From: Actinomycetota bacterium
Lineage (GTDB): Bacteria > Actinomycetota > Acidimicrobiia > Acidimicrobiales > RAAP-2
Reading direction: 5' to 3'
Assembly: GCA_021324355.1 (NCBI GenBank)
Contig: JAJPJD010000026.1
Coordinates: 1 to 64,000 of the forward strand
DNA: 64,000 nt
Shown piece after piece: positions 43,699 through 52,316 of this stretch. Both the position numbers and the translations under genes were made by a program. The stretch's first letter is position 1. Each line of letters opens with the position of its first letter. The notes under the pieces are model-generated. The model was not told the DNA's origin and did not search any database. It saw only the letters and a list, made by a program, of their open reading frames with translations.

Positions 43699-44664
43699 TC
43701 AGGGACGGCGGTCGCTGCTCGGAACCGGGAGCCCGCGGTAGCCGGCCACCGGCTGGTCGGCTGGGCACGCGCCTGGCCCCGCCACCCCGATCTGGTAGCG
43801 CAGGTCGGCCGTCCACGGTCCGTCCTGCCAGCCGGGGGCGGATGGCGCGAGTCCGATCGCCTGGCCGAGGTCGTGCACGATGAGCTGGGCCAGTTCTGCT
43901 GCCCCGAACGGGCACAAATGGATGTTGTCGACCTGGCGGACCCGCACCTCGCGGCCGGCACTGTCCGGGGCCCAGGTCAAGAACCGGCCATCGGGATCGA
44001 AGACCTGGTCGGTCGCCAGGTAGCGAGCGTGCGGGCCGAAGGCCGCCACCGCCTGGGCAGCTTCGGCGTCCCATGCCCGTTGCTCGGCGGTGAGGGTTGC
44101 CCACAGTCGGGCCCGGAGCAGGGGCTGGGCGATGAAGGTGTTCGGGCCGATCTGGGGGAACTCCACCAACAGCACCAGCTCGACACCGTCACCGGGGGTG
44201 AGCCACCGGGCGAGCGCCTGGCGCAGGAGTGCCTCGTACGCGGTCGGGTCGTCCCCAGCCACGGTGTCGTCCCAGGACCAGGTGCCGATGATCACTTGGG
44301 GGTGGAAGGCGGTGATGATCTGCTCGGTGTCAGCCGCCCATGCCGGGACGGTCGTGAGCCCCCACCCCCCGAAACTCGAGTCGGCCACGATCTCCCCCTC
44401 GCCAGTCGCGGCGAGCGCGGCGGCGAGCGCCGGGGAGCCGTCATGCATGACGCTGTCGCCGAGCACCCAGACCCGCAGCGGGTCCTCGGGCGTCGGTGGC
44501 GGCCCGGCCGGGCCGAGCCCGACCGCCGCTGCCGGTCGGGTCGACGGGTCTGCCCCAGGCGGCGGCGCTGGTCGACCCGGGACCAGCAGGGCGAGGGACA
44601 GGGCCGCACTGAGCGGCACCGTTGGTCCCCACCAAGCCCCTCGACGTTGGGGGCGCCCTCCCAT
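43699..44664 (-). CDS. Exported SGNH-fold hydrolase
   Basis: A 321-residue protein with an N-terminal signal or anchor (VPLSAALSLALLV), then a proline-rich linker and an SGNH domain: VWVLGDSVMHDG (nucleophile serine), SFGGWGLTT (glycine block), GTWSWDDT in the asparagine block position, and VDNIHLCPFG with the Asp-x-x-His pair. These act as O-acetyl esterases or transferases on surface glycans. The leaderless ATG at 44664 lies 9 bases from TAGTCT. It diverges from the GT4 gene. Confidence 0.8.
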   Translation of the reverse strand: MGGRPQRRGAWWGPTVPLSAALSLALLVPGRPAPPPGADPSTRPAAAVGLGPAGPPPTPEDPLRVWVLGDSVMHDGSPALAAALAATGEGEIVADSSFGGWGLTTVPAWAADTEQIITAFHPQVIIGTWSWDDTVAGDDPTAYEALLRQALARWLTPGDGVELVLLVEFPQIGPNTFIAQPLLRARLWATLTAEQRAWDAEAAQAVAAFGPHARYLATDQVFDPDGRFLTWAPDSAGREVRVRQVDNIHLCPFGAAELAQLIVHDLGQAIGLAPSAPGWQDGPWTADLRYQIGVAGPGACPADQPVAGYRGLPVPSSDRRP

Positions 44665-44673
44665 GCGGGAGCG

Positions 44674-44679
44674 AGACTA
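44674..44679 (-). promoter_or_regulatory. -10 element TAGTCT for the SGNH hydrolase
   Basis: On the minus strand TAGTCT is 9 bases from the ATG at 44664, near-leaderless. Confidence 0.45.
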
Positions 44680-44718
44680 GGCGGCCCGTCAGCTTGGTGG
44701 GTAGGGGGGTCGGGCCGG

Positions 44719-44760
44719 TAGGCTGTGCCACTGCTGCTGCGGGGTCCGAAGCAGCAGCAG
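44719..44760 (+). promoter_or_regulatory. GT4 promoter with a hairpin at the transcript start
   Basis: TAGGCT at 44719-44724 is the -10 element. Transcription would begin near 44731, exactly where CTGCTGCTGC starts; its perfect complement GCAGCAGCAG is at 44751-44760, with loop GGGGTCCGAA. The mRNA would thus open with a 10-bp stem-loop. It could stabilise the message or be an operator. Confidence 0.55.
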
Positions 44761-44820
44761 TGGCTGGGGGGGCAGAGGGTGCGTGGTCGACCGGCCGAGC
44801 AGCCACAGCACGACCGAGGG

Positions 44821-46008
44821 GTGATCGGGATCGACCAGCTCAGCGGGGAGCACATCCCGACGCTTCGTGAGGTGGTGGAGGAATCGGGGACCCGGCGGGT
44901 CGACGTCGTCGCCTGGCGTGACCTCGACGATCCCGAGGCCGGCGGGTCCGAACTCCATGCCCACCAGGTGCTGTCCCGCTGGGCGGCGGCCGGGGTCGAC
45001 GTCCGACTGTGGACGTCCCGGGTTGACGGCGCGGCCCGCGAAGTCGAGCGGGGCGGCTACCGGGCGATCCGTCGGGCTGGCCGGTACGCGGTGTTCCCGG
45101 TGACTGCCCTCGATGCGCTGCGCGGCCGGCTGGGGAGCGGCGACGGGGTTGTCGAGATCTGGAACGGCATGCCGTTCTTCTCACCCCTGTGGACCCGTCG
45201 CCCGAGGATCGTCTTCCTCCACCACGTGCACGCCGAGATGTGGCACATGGTGTTGCCCGAGCGGCTGGCCCGGATCGGCTCGGCGATCGAGCTGCGTCTG
45301 GCCCCGCCCCTGTACCGGCGGGCCCGGATCGTCACCCTCTCCGAGTCGTCCAAGCGCGACATCGTGCAGCGCCTGGGGTTCCACCCCGACCGGGTCAGCG
45401 TCGCCCCGCCGGGGATCGAGCCCCGGTTCTCGCCTGGCGGTCCCAAGGCCGCCGACCCGCTGGTGGTCACCGTCGGCCGGTTGGTGCCGGTGAAGCGGTT
45501 CGACTGGTTCATCGACGCGATGGCCAAGCTGCGGGCCGACCACCCGACGCTCGAGGCGGTGGTGGTGGGAGAGGGCTACGAGCGCCCGGCCCTGGAGGCT
45601 CGGGTGCGGGCGGCCGGGGCCTCGGAGTGGTTGCGGCTCCCCGGGAGGCTGTCCGACCCCGAGCTGCTCGACCTGTATCGCCGGGCCTGGCTCCTGGTCG
45701 CGACCTCCTCGCACGAGGGTTGGGGGATGACCATCACCGAGGCGGCCGCCTGCGGGACCCCGGCCGTGGCCACCCGGATCCCCGGGCACGAGGATGCGGT
45801 CGTCGAGGGGGTCTCGGGCCGGCTGGTGGACACGATGGAAGACGTCGTGAGCGCGGCCAGCGCCCTCCTGGCCGACGACGATCTCCGCTTCCGGCTGTCG
45901 GCCGGGGCCATCGAGACCGCCCGCCGCCACAGTTGGGAGACGACCGCCCTGCTGGCGTTCCGGGCGCTGGCCGAGCAGCGGGCCGCCATGGCCGGGCGGA
46001 GGGGTTGA
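44821..46008 (+). CDS. Glycosyltransferase family 4 (GT-B fold)
   Basis: About 395 residues from the GTG at 44821; the frame is open back to a GTG at 44725 inside the promoter, which I reject. VAWRDLDDPEAGGSELHAH, FLHHVHAEMWHMV, VTLSESSKRDIVQRL, VGRLVPVKRFDWFIDAM and SSHEGWGMTITEAAACGTPAVAT (the E-x7-E donor motif) place it in GT4. It probably adds a hexose to a lipid-linked glycan on the cytoplasmic face. Its stop overlaps the TTG of the acyltransferase gene. Confidence 0.88.
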   Translation: MIGIDQLSGEHIPTLREVVEESGTRRVDVVAWRDLDDPEAGGSELHAHQVLSRWAAAGVDVRLWTSRVDGAAREVERGGYRAIRRAGRYAVFPVTALDALRGRLGSGDGVVEIWNGMPFFSPLWTRRPRIVFLHHVHAEMWHMVLPERLARIGSAIELRLAPPLYRRARIVTLSESSKRDIVQRLGFHPDRVSVAPPGIEPRFSPGGPKAADPLVVTVGRLVPVKRFDWFIDAMAKLRADHPTLEAVVVGEGYERPALEARVRAAGASEWLRLPGRLSDPELLDLYRRAWLLVATSSHEGWGMTITEAAACGTPAVATRIPGHEDAVVEGVSGRLVDTMEDVVSAASALLADDDLRFRLSAGAIETARRHSWETTALLAFRALAEQRAAMAGRRG

Positions 46009-47375
46009 CCGAGGTCGCCACCGACCGTGGCGCCAGGGGGGCGCCGGCCGAGGAGGTCCCGTCGGTCCCGGCCCGTCCGCTCCCGGCCGAGCCCTCGGGG
46101 TCTGCGCCCGAGCCGCCGACCCCGCGTCGGCCTCCCCGGTTCCCCTGCTTCGACGGCCTGCGGGCGATCGCGGCCGGAACGGTGCTGGGCGTGCATGTGG
46201 CCTTCGTCTCCGGCCTCACCCTGCGGGACCCGGGGGTCGGGATCTACACCGCCCGGCTCGAGATCGGCGTGGCCGTCTTCTTCCTCATCTCGGGGTTTCT
46301 CTTGTACCGGCCGTTCGTGGTGGCCCACCTGGCTGGCGAGCGCGACCCGCTGACCGGGTCGTTCTGGGTCCGGCGCCTGCTGCGGATCGTCCCCGCCTAC
46401 TGGGTCGCGTTGTTCGTGACCACCACGGTGCTCCACGAGCCGATGGGGTCGGGCGGGTGGCGGGCGTACCTCATCCATTACGGCTTCGCACAGATCTACT
46501 TCCCGAGCCAGATCGAAGGCGGCATCACCCAGGCCTGGACGCTGTGTGTGGAGATGTCCTTCTATCTCGCCCTTCCTCTGTACGCGGCCCTGGTCGGCCG
46601 GGGGCGGGAGCGCCAGTCGCCACGGCGTCGGCTCCGCCGGGCGATCGTCGGCCTGGGGGCGATGGTCGCGGTGAGCCTGGTCTGGCGGTTCGCGGTGCTC
46701 TCCTTCCAGCACGGCCACGGCCCGCTGGTGGCGACCATGACCGTGTGGCTCCCGGCCGAGCTCGACCTGTTCGCCCTGGGCATGGGCCTGGCGGTGGTGA
46801 GCGCCTGGCTCCATCAGCACGGGGCCGAGCCAGCCTGGATGTCCGGACGCTGGTTCCCCTGGGCCAGCTGGCTGCTGGCCGCGGCGGCCTTCGTCGGGGT
46901 GAGCCACCTGGGCATCTCGCGCCAGGCCTTGTACACCAAGACCTACCTGGACATCGCTCGTCAGACCCTCTACGGGGTGTTCTCGCTGTTCCTGCTGCTG
47001 CCGGCGGTGTTCGGGCCTCAGCGGGTCGGCCTGGTGCGGCGGGTCCTGCAGTGGTGGCCGGTGGCTTCGCTCGGCGTCGTCTCCTATGGGGTGTACCTCT
47101 GGCACCAGACCCTGATCGACCAGTTGGTCCGGCACTACCCCGAGTGGTTCGGCCACCGGCTCTTCTTCAACGTGGGCTTCTGGGGAATGTTCGGCGAGAT
47201 CGCCGGGGCCGCCCTCGCCGTGGCCACCCTGAGCTACTTCGTCGTCGAGAAGCCGGCCCTGCGGGCCAAGCGGTTCTTTGCGTGGTTCGGCTCGCCCAGG
47301 CCCTCCCCTCGGCCCCGCCCGGCACCGCCGTCGGAAGGAGCAAGGCCGCTCCCCGATATCGCGGCGTCGCCGTGA
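46005..47375 (+). CDS. Membrane acyltransferase family 3
   Basis: About 456 residues starting at TTG in a TTGA overlap, with GGAGGGG just upstream. A 45-residue proline-rich cytoplasmic N-terminus precedes FDGLRAIAAGTVLGVHVAFV, the family start with catalytic histidine, then SGFLLYRPF, WVRRLLRIVPAYW and ITQAWTLCVEMSFYLALPL. About ten helices. It transfers acetyl or other acyl groups to surface sugars. Unlike the next gene it lacks an SGNH domain. Confidence 0.88.
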   Translation: MTEVATDRGARGAPAEEVPSVPARPLPAEPSGSAPEPPTPRRPPRFPCFDGLRAIAAGTVLGVHVAFVSGLTLRDPGVGIYTARLEIGVAVFFLISGFLLYRPFVVAHLAGERDPLTGSFWVRRLLRIVPAYWVALFVTTTVLHEPMGSGGWRAYLIHYGFAQIYFPSQIEGGITQAWTLCVEMSFYLALPLYAALVGRGRERQSPRRRLRRAIVGLGAMVAVSLVWRFAVLSFQHGHGPLVATMTVWLPAELDLFALGMGLAVVSAWLHQHGAEPAWMSGRWFPWASWLLAAAAFVGVSHLGISRQALYTKTYLDIARQTLYGVFSLFLLLPAVFGPQRVGLVRRVLQWWPVASLGVVSYGVYLWHQTLIDQLVRHYPEWFGHRLFFNVGFWGMFGEIAGAALAVATLSYFVVEKPALRAKRFFAWFGSPRPSPRPRPAPPSEGARPLPDIAASP

Positions 47376-47411
47376 CCGAGCGGTGGGCCGGCGAAGCGCG
47401 ACGCTGAGCCC

Positions 47412-49565
47412 GTGGAGGACGAGGCGGGAGGCCGGCACCCGAACGTCGGGCCTCGGCGCCGGAGCGAGCCGGCGCACCGGCAGCGTCGGCGGCCGAGGTC
47501 CCGGTCCGCTCCGGCCGAACGGGGACCGGTCACGGCCCCCGATGCCGCCCCGGCCGGACCCCACCTTGCGTACCTGCCGGCTCTCGACGGGGTGCGGGCC
47601 TTCGCCGTCCTCGCGGTCATGGCGTTCCACGGGGGGCTGCCATTCCTACCGGCCGGCTTCCTCGGGGTCGACACCTTCTTCGTGCTCTCGGGGTTCCTCA
47701 TCACCTCTTTGTTGGTGTCGGAGTGGCGGGCGACCGGAACGGTCCGCCTACGGGCGTTCTGGGCTCGCCGGGCCAGGCGTCTGCTCCCGGCCCTCCTCCT
47801 CGTGGTGCTCTTCGTCGCGTTGTGGAGCGACATGGTCGCCCCGAAGGGGACCTACCCGGACTTGCGGGCCGATGCCCTGAGCGCGCTCTTCTACGCTGCC
47901 AACTGGCACTTCATCGCGGCCGGGGGGAACTACTTCGTCCAGACCGGTCCGGCCTCGCCGCTCACCCACACCTGGTCGCTGGCGATCGAGGAGCAGTTCT
48001 ACCTGCTGTGGCCCCTCATCGTCCTCGGTGTGCTCCGGTTGACCAAGGACCTGCGGGTGCTGCTGGGGGTGGCCGTGGCCGGGGCCGCAGCGTCGGCGGT
48101 GGAGATGGCGGTGCTGTTCCGGAGCGGCACCGACCTGACCCGTCTCTACTACGGCACGGACACCCACGCCCAGTGCCTGCTGGTGGGGGCGGCGGTCGCG
48201 CTCGGGTGGGCGCTGGCCGGCCAGCGCCGGGCGCAAGGCTCGGCGCTGCCAGCCACCGCCGGCCGGATTCTGGGTGCCATCGGCGCGGCCGGGGCGGTGG
48301 GGACTGCTGCGCTGTGGTGGCGCACCAGCTACACCAGTGCGTTCTTGTGGGAGGGCGGCTTCGTGCTGGCCGCGCTGGCCACCGCGGCGGTCGTGCTGAC
48401 CGCCGCGGTGGCAGGGGGCTCGGCGGTCTCGAGGGTCCTGTCCTGGAGTCCGTTGCGCTTCCTCGGCCGGATCTCCTACGGGCTGTACCTGTGGCACTTC
48501 CCGCTCTTCCAGTGGGTCGATGCCGAGCGCACCGGCCTTCGCGGCTACCCGCTGTTCGGGGCCCGTCTCGGGGTCACCGTGGTGGTGGCGACGGCGTCCT
48601 TCTATCTGGTGGAGCGGCCGATCCGCCATGGTGGGGTGCTCCGGCGGTGGCGAGCCTGGGTCGCGACCCCGGTGGCGGTCGCCGGGGTGGCCGGCCTGGT
48701 GGTCGCGACCACGGCCGGAGGGGCCGGGTTGGCGGCCGGCGCATCGAGCCCACCGAGCACCCCGCCCAGCGTGCCGACGGTGACCAGTGTGCCCACCGGT
48801 GGGCAGCCCGGGCCGCCAACCACGGTGCTGCTGCTCGGGGACAGCACCGCGGTCACGTTTGGCTTCGGTCTGGGGGTGCAGGCCCACCAGTACCATGCCA
48901 CCCTGGTCAACCAGGCGATCATCGAGTGCGGGGTCGCCGAGGTGACCGACGTCGAGACCGGCCAGGCGGTCGAGCCGCCGGGACCGGCGTGCCGACCGGG
49001 GACCGATCCGGTCGACCAGTGGCCGGCCCTGTGGCAGGCCGACGTGGACCGGTATCGGCCGCAAGTGGTCGCGATCCTGGTCGGACGCTGGGAGGTGAGC
49101 AACGTGAAGTGGGACGGTGCCTGGACAGACATCCTGTCCACCCCCTTCGCGCACTACGTCCGTCGCCAGCTCCAGCTGGCGGTGGACATCGCCTCGTCCG
49201 AGGGGGCCCACGTGGACCTGCTCACCGCCCCCTGCTACGACAGCGGCGAGCAGCCAGACGGCGATCCCTGGCCGGCCGACGCGCCGTCCCGGCTGGCCGC
49301 GTACAACGCCATCGTGCGGGCGGTCGGGGCCGCCAACCCGAGCGTGGTCACCGTGGTGGACCTGGACGCCATCGTCTGCCCGGGGGGCCGCTTCGTGGCC
49401 AACGAGAACGGGATCCCCATCCGGGCCCCCGACGGCGTGCACTTCCCGTGGTTCACGGTCGGCCAGCCGGACGCTGCCGACCCCGACACGCTGGCCCAAG
49501 TGGACCGGTTCGGCGATTGGATCGGGCCACGGGTGTGGCCGAAACTGCTGGGGACGGGGAGGTAG
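47412..49565 (+). CDS. OatA-like acyltransferase with C-terminal SGNH domain
   Basis: A 717-residue two-domain protein. Residues 55-440 form the acyltransferase-3 membrane domain (ALDGVRAFAVLAVMAFHGG, SGFLITSLL, ARRLLPALLL, WSLAIEEQFYLLWPL). After a Ser/Pro/Thr linker, residues 470-717 form an extracytoplasmic SGNH domain: LLLGDSTAVTFG (serine near 475) and DGVHFPWFT with the Asp-x-x-His pair. Such fusions O-acetylate peptidoglycan or polysaccharides. A 55-residue Arg/Pro-rich N-terminus precedes the first helix. coaE starts 2 bases after its stop, so expression is probably linked. Confidence 0.9.
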   Translation: MEDEAGGRHPNVGPRRRSEPAHRQRRRPRSRSAPAERGPVTAPDAAPAGPHLAYLPALDGVRAFAVLAVMAFHGGLPFLPAGFLGVDTFFVLSGFLITSLLVSEWRATGTVRLRAFWARRARRLLPALLLVVLFVALWSDMVAPKGTYPDLRADALSALFYAANWHFIAAGGNYFVQTGPASPLTHTWSLAIEEQFYLLWPLIVLGVLRLTKDLRVLLGVAVAGAAASAVEMAVLFRSGTDLTRLYYGTDTHAQCLLVGAAVALGWALAGQRRAQGSALPATAGRILGAIGAAGAVGTAALWWRTSYTSAFLWEGGFVLAALATAAVVLTAAVAGGSAVSRVLSWSPLRFLGRISYGLYLWHFPLFQWVDAERTGLRGYPLFGARLGVTVVVATASFYLVERPIRHGGVLRRWRAWVATPVAVAGVAGLVVATTAGGAGLAAGASSPPSTPPSVPTVTSVPTGGQPGPPTTVLLLGDSTAVTFGFGLGVQAHQYHATLVNQAIIECGVAEVTDVETGQAVEPPGPACRPGTDPVDQWPALWQADVDRYRPQVVAILVGRWEVSNVKWDGAWTDILSTPFAHYVRRQLQLAVDIASSEGAHVDLLTAPCYDSGEQPDGDPWPADAPSRLAAYNAIVRAVGAANPSVVTVVDLDAIVCPGGRFVANENGIPIRAPDGVHFPWFTVGQPDAADPDTLAQVDRFGDWIGPRVWPKLLGTGR

Positions 49566-49567
49566 CG

Positions 49568-50182
49568 GTGTTCGGGATCGGTTTGACCGGTGGGATCGGC
49601 AGCGGCAAGAGCGCCGTCACCGACCGGCTGGCCCAGCGGGGCGCTCAGGTGGTGGACGCCGACGAGATCGTCCACGAGATCCAGCGCCCTGGGGGGCCGG
49701 CGTTCACCCCGGTGCTCGAGCGCTTTGGCGAGGGGATTCGGGCCGCCGACGGCACCATCGACCGACCGGCGCTGGCTCGCATCGTCTTCAACGACCCAGC
49801 CGCCCGAGCCGACCTGAACGCCATCGTCTGGCCGCTGGTTGGCGAGCGGATGCGGGAACGAGCCCAGGAGCTGGCGGCCAGCGACGACGTGGCGGTCTTC
49901 TCGATCCCGCTGCTGCGGCCAGAGCACCGGGCCCGGCTGGGCTACCACGCGATCGTGGTGGTTGACTGCCCGACCGAGGTCGCGCTGGAGCGCCTGGTTC
50001 GCCTGCGGGGCATGGACCGCAACGATGCCTTGGCCCGGATCGCCGCCCAGATCAGCCGGGAGGAGCGCCGCCGCGGAGCCGACTACGTGATCGACAACTC
50101 CTCGACCCTGGAGCACCTCGATGCCGAGGTCGAGCGGCTCTGGGCCTGGATCGAGGAGCGCCGGGCGGTGGTCGGCACGTAG
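49568..50182 (+). CDS. coaE: CoaE, dephospho-CoA kinase
   Basis: About 204 residues from the GTG at 49568. GLTGGIGSGKSAVTDRLA is the P-loop, VVDADEIVHEIQRPGG the substrate loop, and VDCPTEVALERLVRLRGM with EERRRGADYVIDN the lid and C-terminal region. It phosphorylates dephospho-CoA in the last CoA step. In mycobacteria coaE is next to rpsA; here 17 kb of glycan genes intervene, although the position before uvrB is kept. Confidence 0.94.
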   Translation: MFGIGLTGGIGSGKSAVTDRLAQRGAQVVDADEIVHEIQRPGGPAFTPVLERFGEGIRAADGTIDRPALARIVFNDPAARADLNAIVWPLVGERMRERAQELAASDDVAVFSIPLLRPEHRARLGYHAIVVVDCPTEVALERLVRLRGMDRNDALARIAAQISREERRRGADYVIDNSSTLEHLDAEVERLWAWIEERRAVVGT

Positions 50183-50206
50183 GTAGGCCGGGCGACACCC
50201 TCCCGG

Positions 50207-50212
50207 TACCAT
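50207..50212 (+). promoter_or_regulatory. -10 element TACCAT for uvrB
   Basis: TACCAT is 6 bases before the GTG at 50219. No LexA-type palindrome is apparent near it. Confidence 0.5.
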
Positions 50213-50218
50213 CCGATC

Positions 50219-52276
50219 GTGCCCCAGTTCCAGGTGGTGTCGCCGTTCCAGCCGGCGGGTGACCAGCCCGCGGCGATTGCCGCCCTGGCCGAGGGGGTGC
50301 GCCAGGGCCACCGCTACCAGACGCTCCAGGGCATCACCGGCAGCGGGAAGACCGCCACCATCGCCTGGACCATCGAACAGGTGCAACGGCCGACCCTCAT
50401 CATCGAGCCGAACAAGTCCTTGGCCGCGCAGCTCTCGGCTGAGCTGCGAGAGCTGTTTCCGAAGAACCGGGTGGAGTTCTTCGTCTCGTACTACGACTAC
50501 TACCAACCAGAGGCCTACCTGCCGGCGACCGACACCTACATCGAGAAGGACTCGTCGATCAACGACGAGATCGACCGGCTCCGGCACGCCACGACCTCCT
50601 CGTTGCTCCTTCGGCGGGACGTGATCGTGGTGGCCTCGGTGTCGTGCATCTACGGCCTCGGCTCCCCGGCCGAGTACCGGGATCGGACCATCGCCTTGCG
50701 GGTCGGGGAGGACTATGAGCAGCGATCCCTGCTCCGGCGCATCGTGGACCTCCACTACGAACGCAACGACGTGAACCTGGTGCGAGGCACCTTCCGGGCC
50801 CGAGGCGACACCGTCGAGATCCACCCGGCCTACGAGGAGTCAGCGGTCCGACTGGAGTTCTTCGGCGACACCCTGGAGCGGATCGTGCCCTTCGACGTCT
50901 TGACCGGCGAGATGGGCGAGGAGCTGGAGGACATCGTCATCTTCGCCGCAACCCACTACGTGGCCGGCGACGAGACCATGCGCCGGGCCATCGCCTCGAT
51001 CGAAGCCGAGCTGGCCGAACGCTTGGCCGAGCTGGAAGCCCAGGGGAAGCTGCTCGAGGCTCAGCGGCTGCGGGTTCGGACCCAGCATGACCTCGAGATG
51101 CTGGCCGAGACCGGGACCTGTGCCGGGATCGAGAACTACAGCCGCCACCTGGACGGTCGGGCTCCGGGCCAGACGCCCTACACCCTGCTCGATTTCTTTC
51201 CCGATGACTTCCTCACCGTGATCGACGAGAGCCATGTCGCCGTCCCACAGCTCCACGGGCAGTACGCCGGGGACCGGTCCCGCAAGGACGTCTTGGTCGA
51301 GCACGGGTTCCGGCTTCCCTCGGCGGTCGACAACCGACCGTTGCGTTTCGACGAATTCATGGCGCGCACCGGCCAGATCATCTTCGTGTCGGCGACGCCA
51401 GGGCCCTACGAGCTGTCGCAGTCGGCCCAGGTCGTCGAGCAGGTGATTCGGCCCACCGGGCTGGTCGACCCCGAGGTGGTCCTGCGGCCGACGAAGGGCC
51501 AGGTCGACGACCTGCTGGGCCGCATCGACGACGCGGTCGCCCGCGGCGGCCGGGTCTTGGTGACCACGCTCACCAAGAAGATGGCCGAGGACCTGGCTGA
51601 CTACTTGGCGGACGCCGGGGTCAAGGTCCAATACCTGCATTCCGACATCGACACCATCACCCGGATCGAGATCCTTCGCAGCCTCCGTCTGGGCGAGGTG
51701 GACGTGCTGGTGGGGATCAACCTGCTGCGGGAGGGGCTCGATCTGCCGGAGGTCTCGCTGGTCGCCATCCTCGATGCCGACAAAGAGGGGTTCCTCCGTT
51801 CGACGTCCTCGTTGATCCAGACCATGGGGCGGGCGGCCCGGAACGTGGAGGGGAGTGTCGTCCTCTATGCCGACACCATCACCGAGTCCATGCGGGAGGC
51901 GGTGTCGGTGACCCAGCGCCGGCGTGCTCGCCAGATCGCCTACAACGCGGAACACGGCATCGACCCCACCTCGGTGCGCAAGGCGGTCACCGACATCCTG
52001 GAACGACTCCGAGGGGGGGAGGATGCCGCGGCCTCCCGGGCCCGGCGCAGCCGTGCCGAAATTCGCTCCCGCCAGGGCACCAGGGCGATGCGGGTCCGGG
52101 CCGGTCTGGCCGCCCCGACCGGCACCGGTTCGGCGACCGGCCCGCCGGAGCTGGTCAGGATGATCAACCAGGTGGAAGCCGAGATGCGTCGAGCCGCAGC
52201 CGAGCTGCGCTTCGAGGAGGCCGCCCTCCTGCGCGACGAGCTGGCTGAACTGCGATCGGCCGCTGCGGCCGGCTGA
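50219..52276 (+). CDS. uvrB: UvrB, excinuclease ABC subunit B
   Basis: A 685-residue UvrB. It has [12 protein letters not shown] (Walker A), [12 protein letters not shown] (the beta-hairpin that inserts in DNA), TVIDESHV (Walker B), helicase motifs through [28 protein letters not shown], and a C-terminal UVR domain [20 protein letters not shown] that contacts UvrC. It verifies damage after UvrA hands over DNA. Leaderless GTG start; uvrA follows 40 bases after. Confidence 0.98.
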   Translation: MPQFQVVSPFQPAGDQPAAIAALAEGVRQGHRYQTLQGITGSGKTATIAWTIEQVQRPTLIIEPNKSLAAQLSAELRELFPKNRVEFFVSYYDYYQPEAYLPATDTYIEKDSSINDEIDRLRHATTSSLLLRRDVIVVASVSCIYGLGSPAEYRDRTIALRVGEDYEQRSLLRRIVDLHYERNDVNLVRGTFRARGDTVEIHPAYEESAVRLEFFGDTLERIVPFDVLTGEMGEELEDIVIFAATHYVAGDETMRRAIASIEAELAERLAELEAQGKLLEAQRLRVRTQHDLEMLAETGTCAGIENYSRHLDGRAPGQTPYTLLDFFPDDFLTVIDESHVAVPQLHGQYAGDRSRKDVLVEHGFRLPSAVDNRPLRFDEFMARTGQIIFVSATPGPYELSQSAQVVEQVIRPTGLVDPEVVLRPTKGQVDDLLGRIDDAVARGGRVLVTTLTKKMAEDLADYLADAGVKVQYLHSDIDTITRIEILRSLRLGEVDVLVGINLLREGLDLPEVSLVAILDADKEGFLRSTSSLIQTMGRAARNVEGSVVLYADTITESMREAVSVTQRRRARQIAYNAEHGIDPTSVRKAVTDILERLRGGEDAAASRARRSRAEIRSRQGTRAMRVRAGLAAPTGTGSATGPPELVRMINQVEAEMRRAAAELRFEEAALLRDELAELRSAAAAG

Positions 52277-52287
52277 CGCAGGCCGGC
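52268..52287 (+). terminator. Possible stem-loop at the end of uvrB
   Basis: GCCGGC occurs at 52268-52273 and 52282-52287; as it is self-complementary it can form a 6-bp stem over the uvrB stop. Weak without a U-tract. Confidence 0.3.
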
Positions 52288-52304
52288 TTGTCTCGGCCGA
52301 CCGG

Positions 52305-52310
52305 TATCCT
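52305..52310 (+). promoter_or_regulatory. -10 element TATCCT for uvrA
   Basis: TATCCT is 6 bases before the GTG at 52317, the same layout as uvrB. Confidence 0.5.
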
Positions 52311-52316
52311 CCCAAC

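Noticed and set aside
44725-44820. Start of the GT4 protein at GTG 44725
   Set aside because: This GTG directly follows the -10 element, upstream of the expected RNA start, and the extra residues encode only the hairpin.
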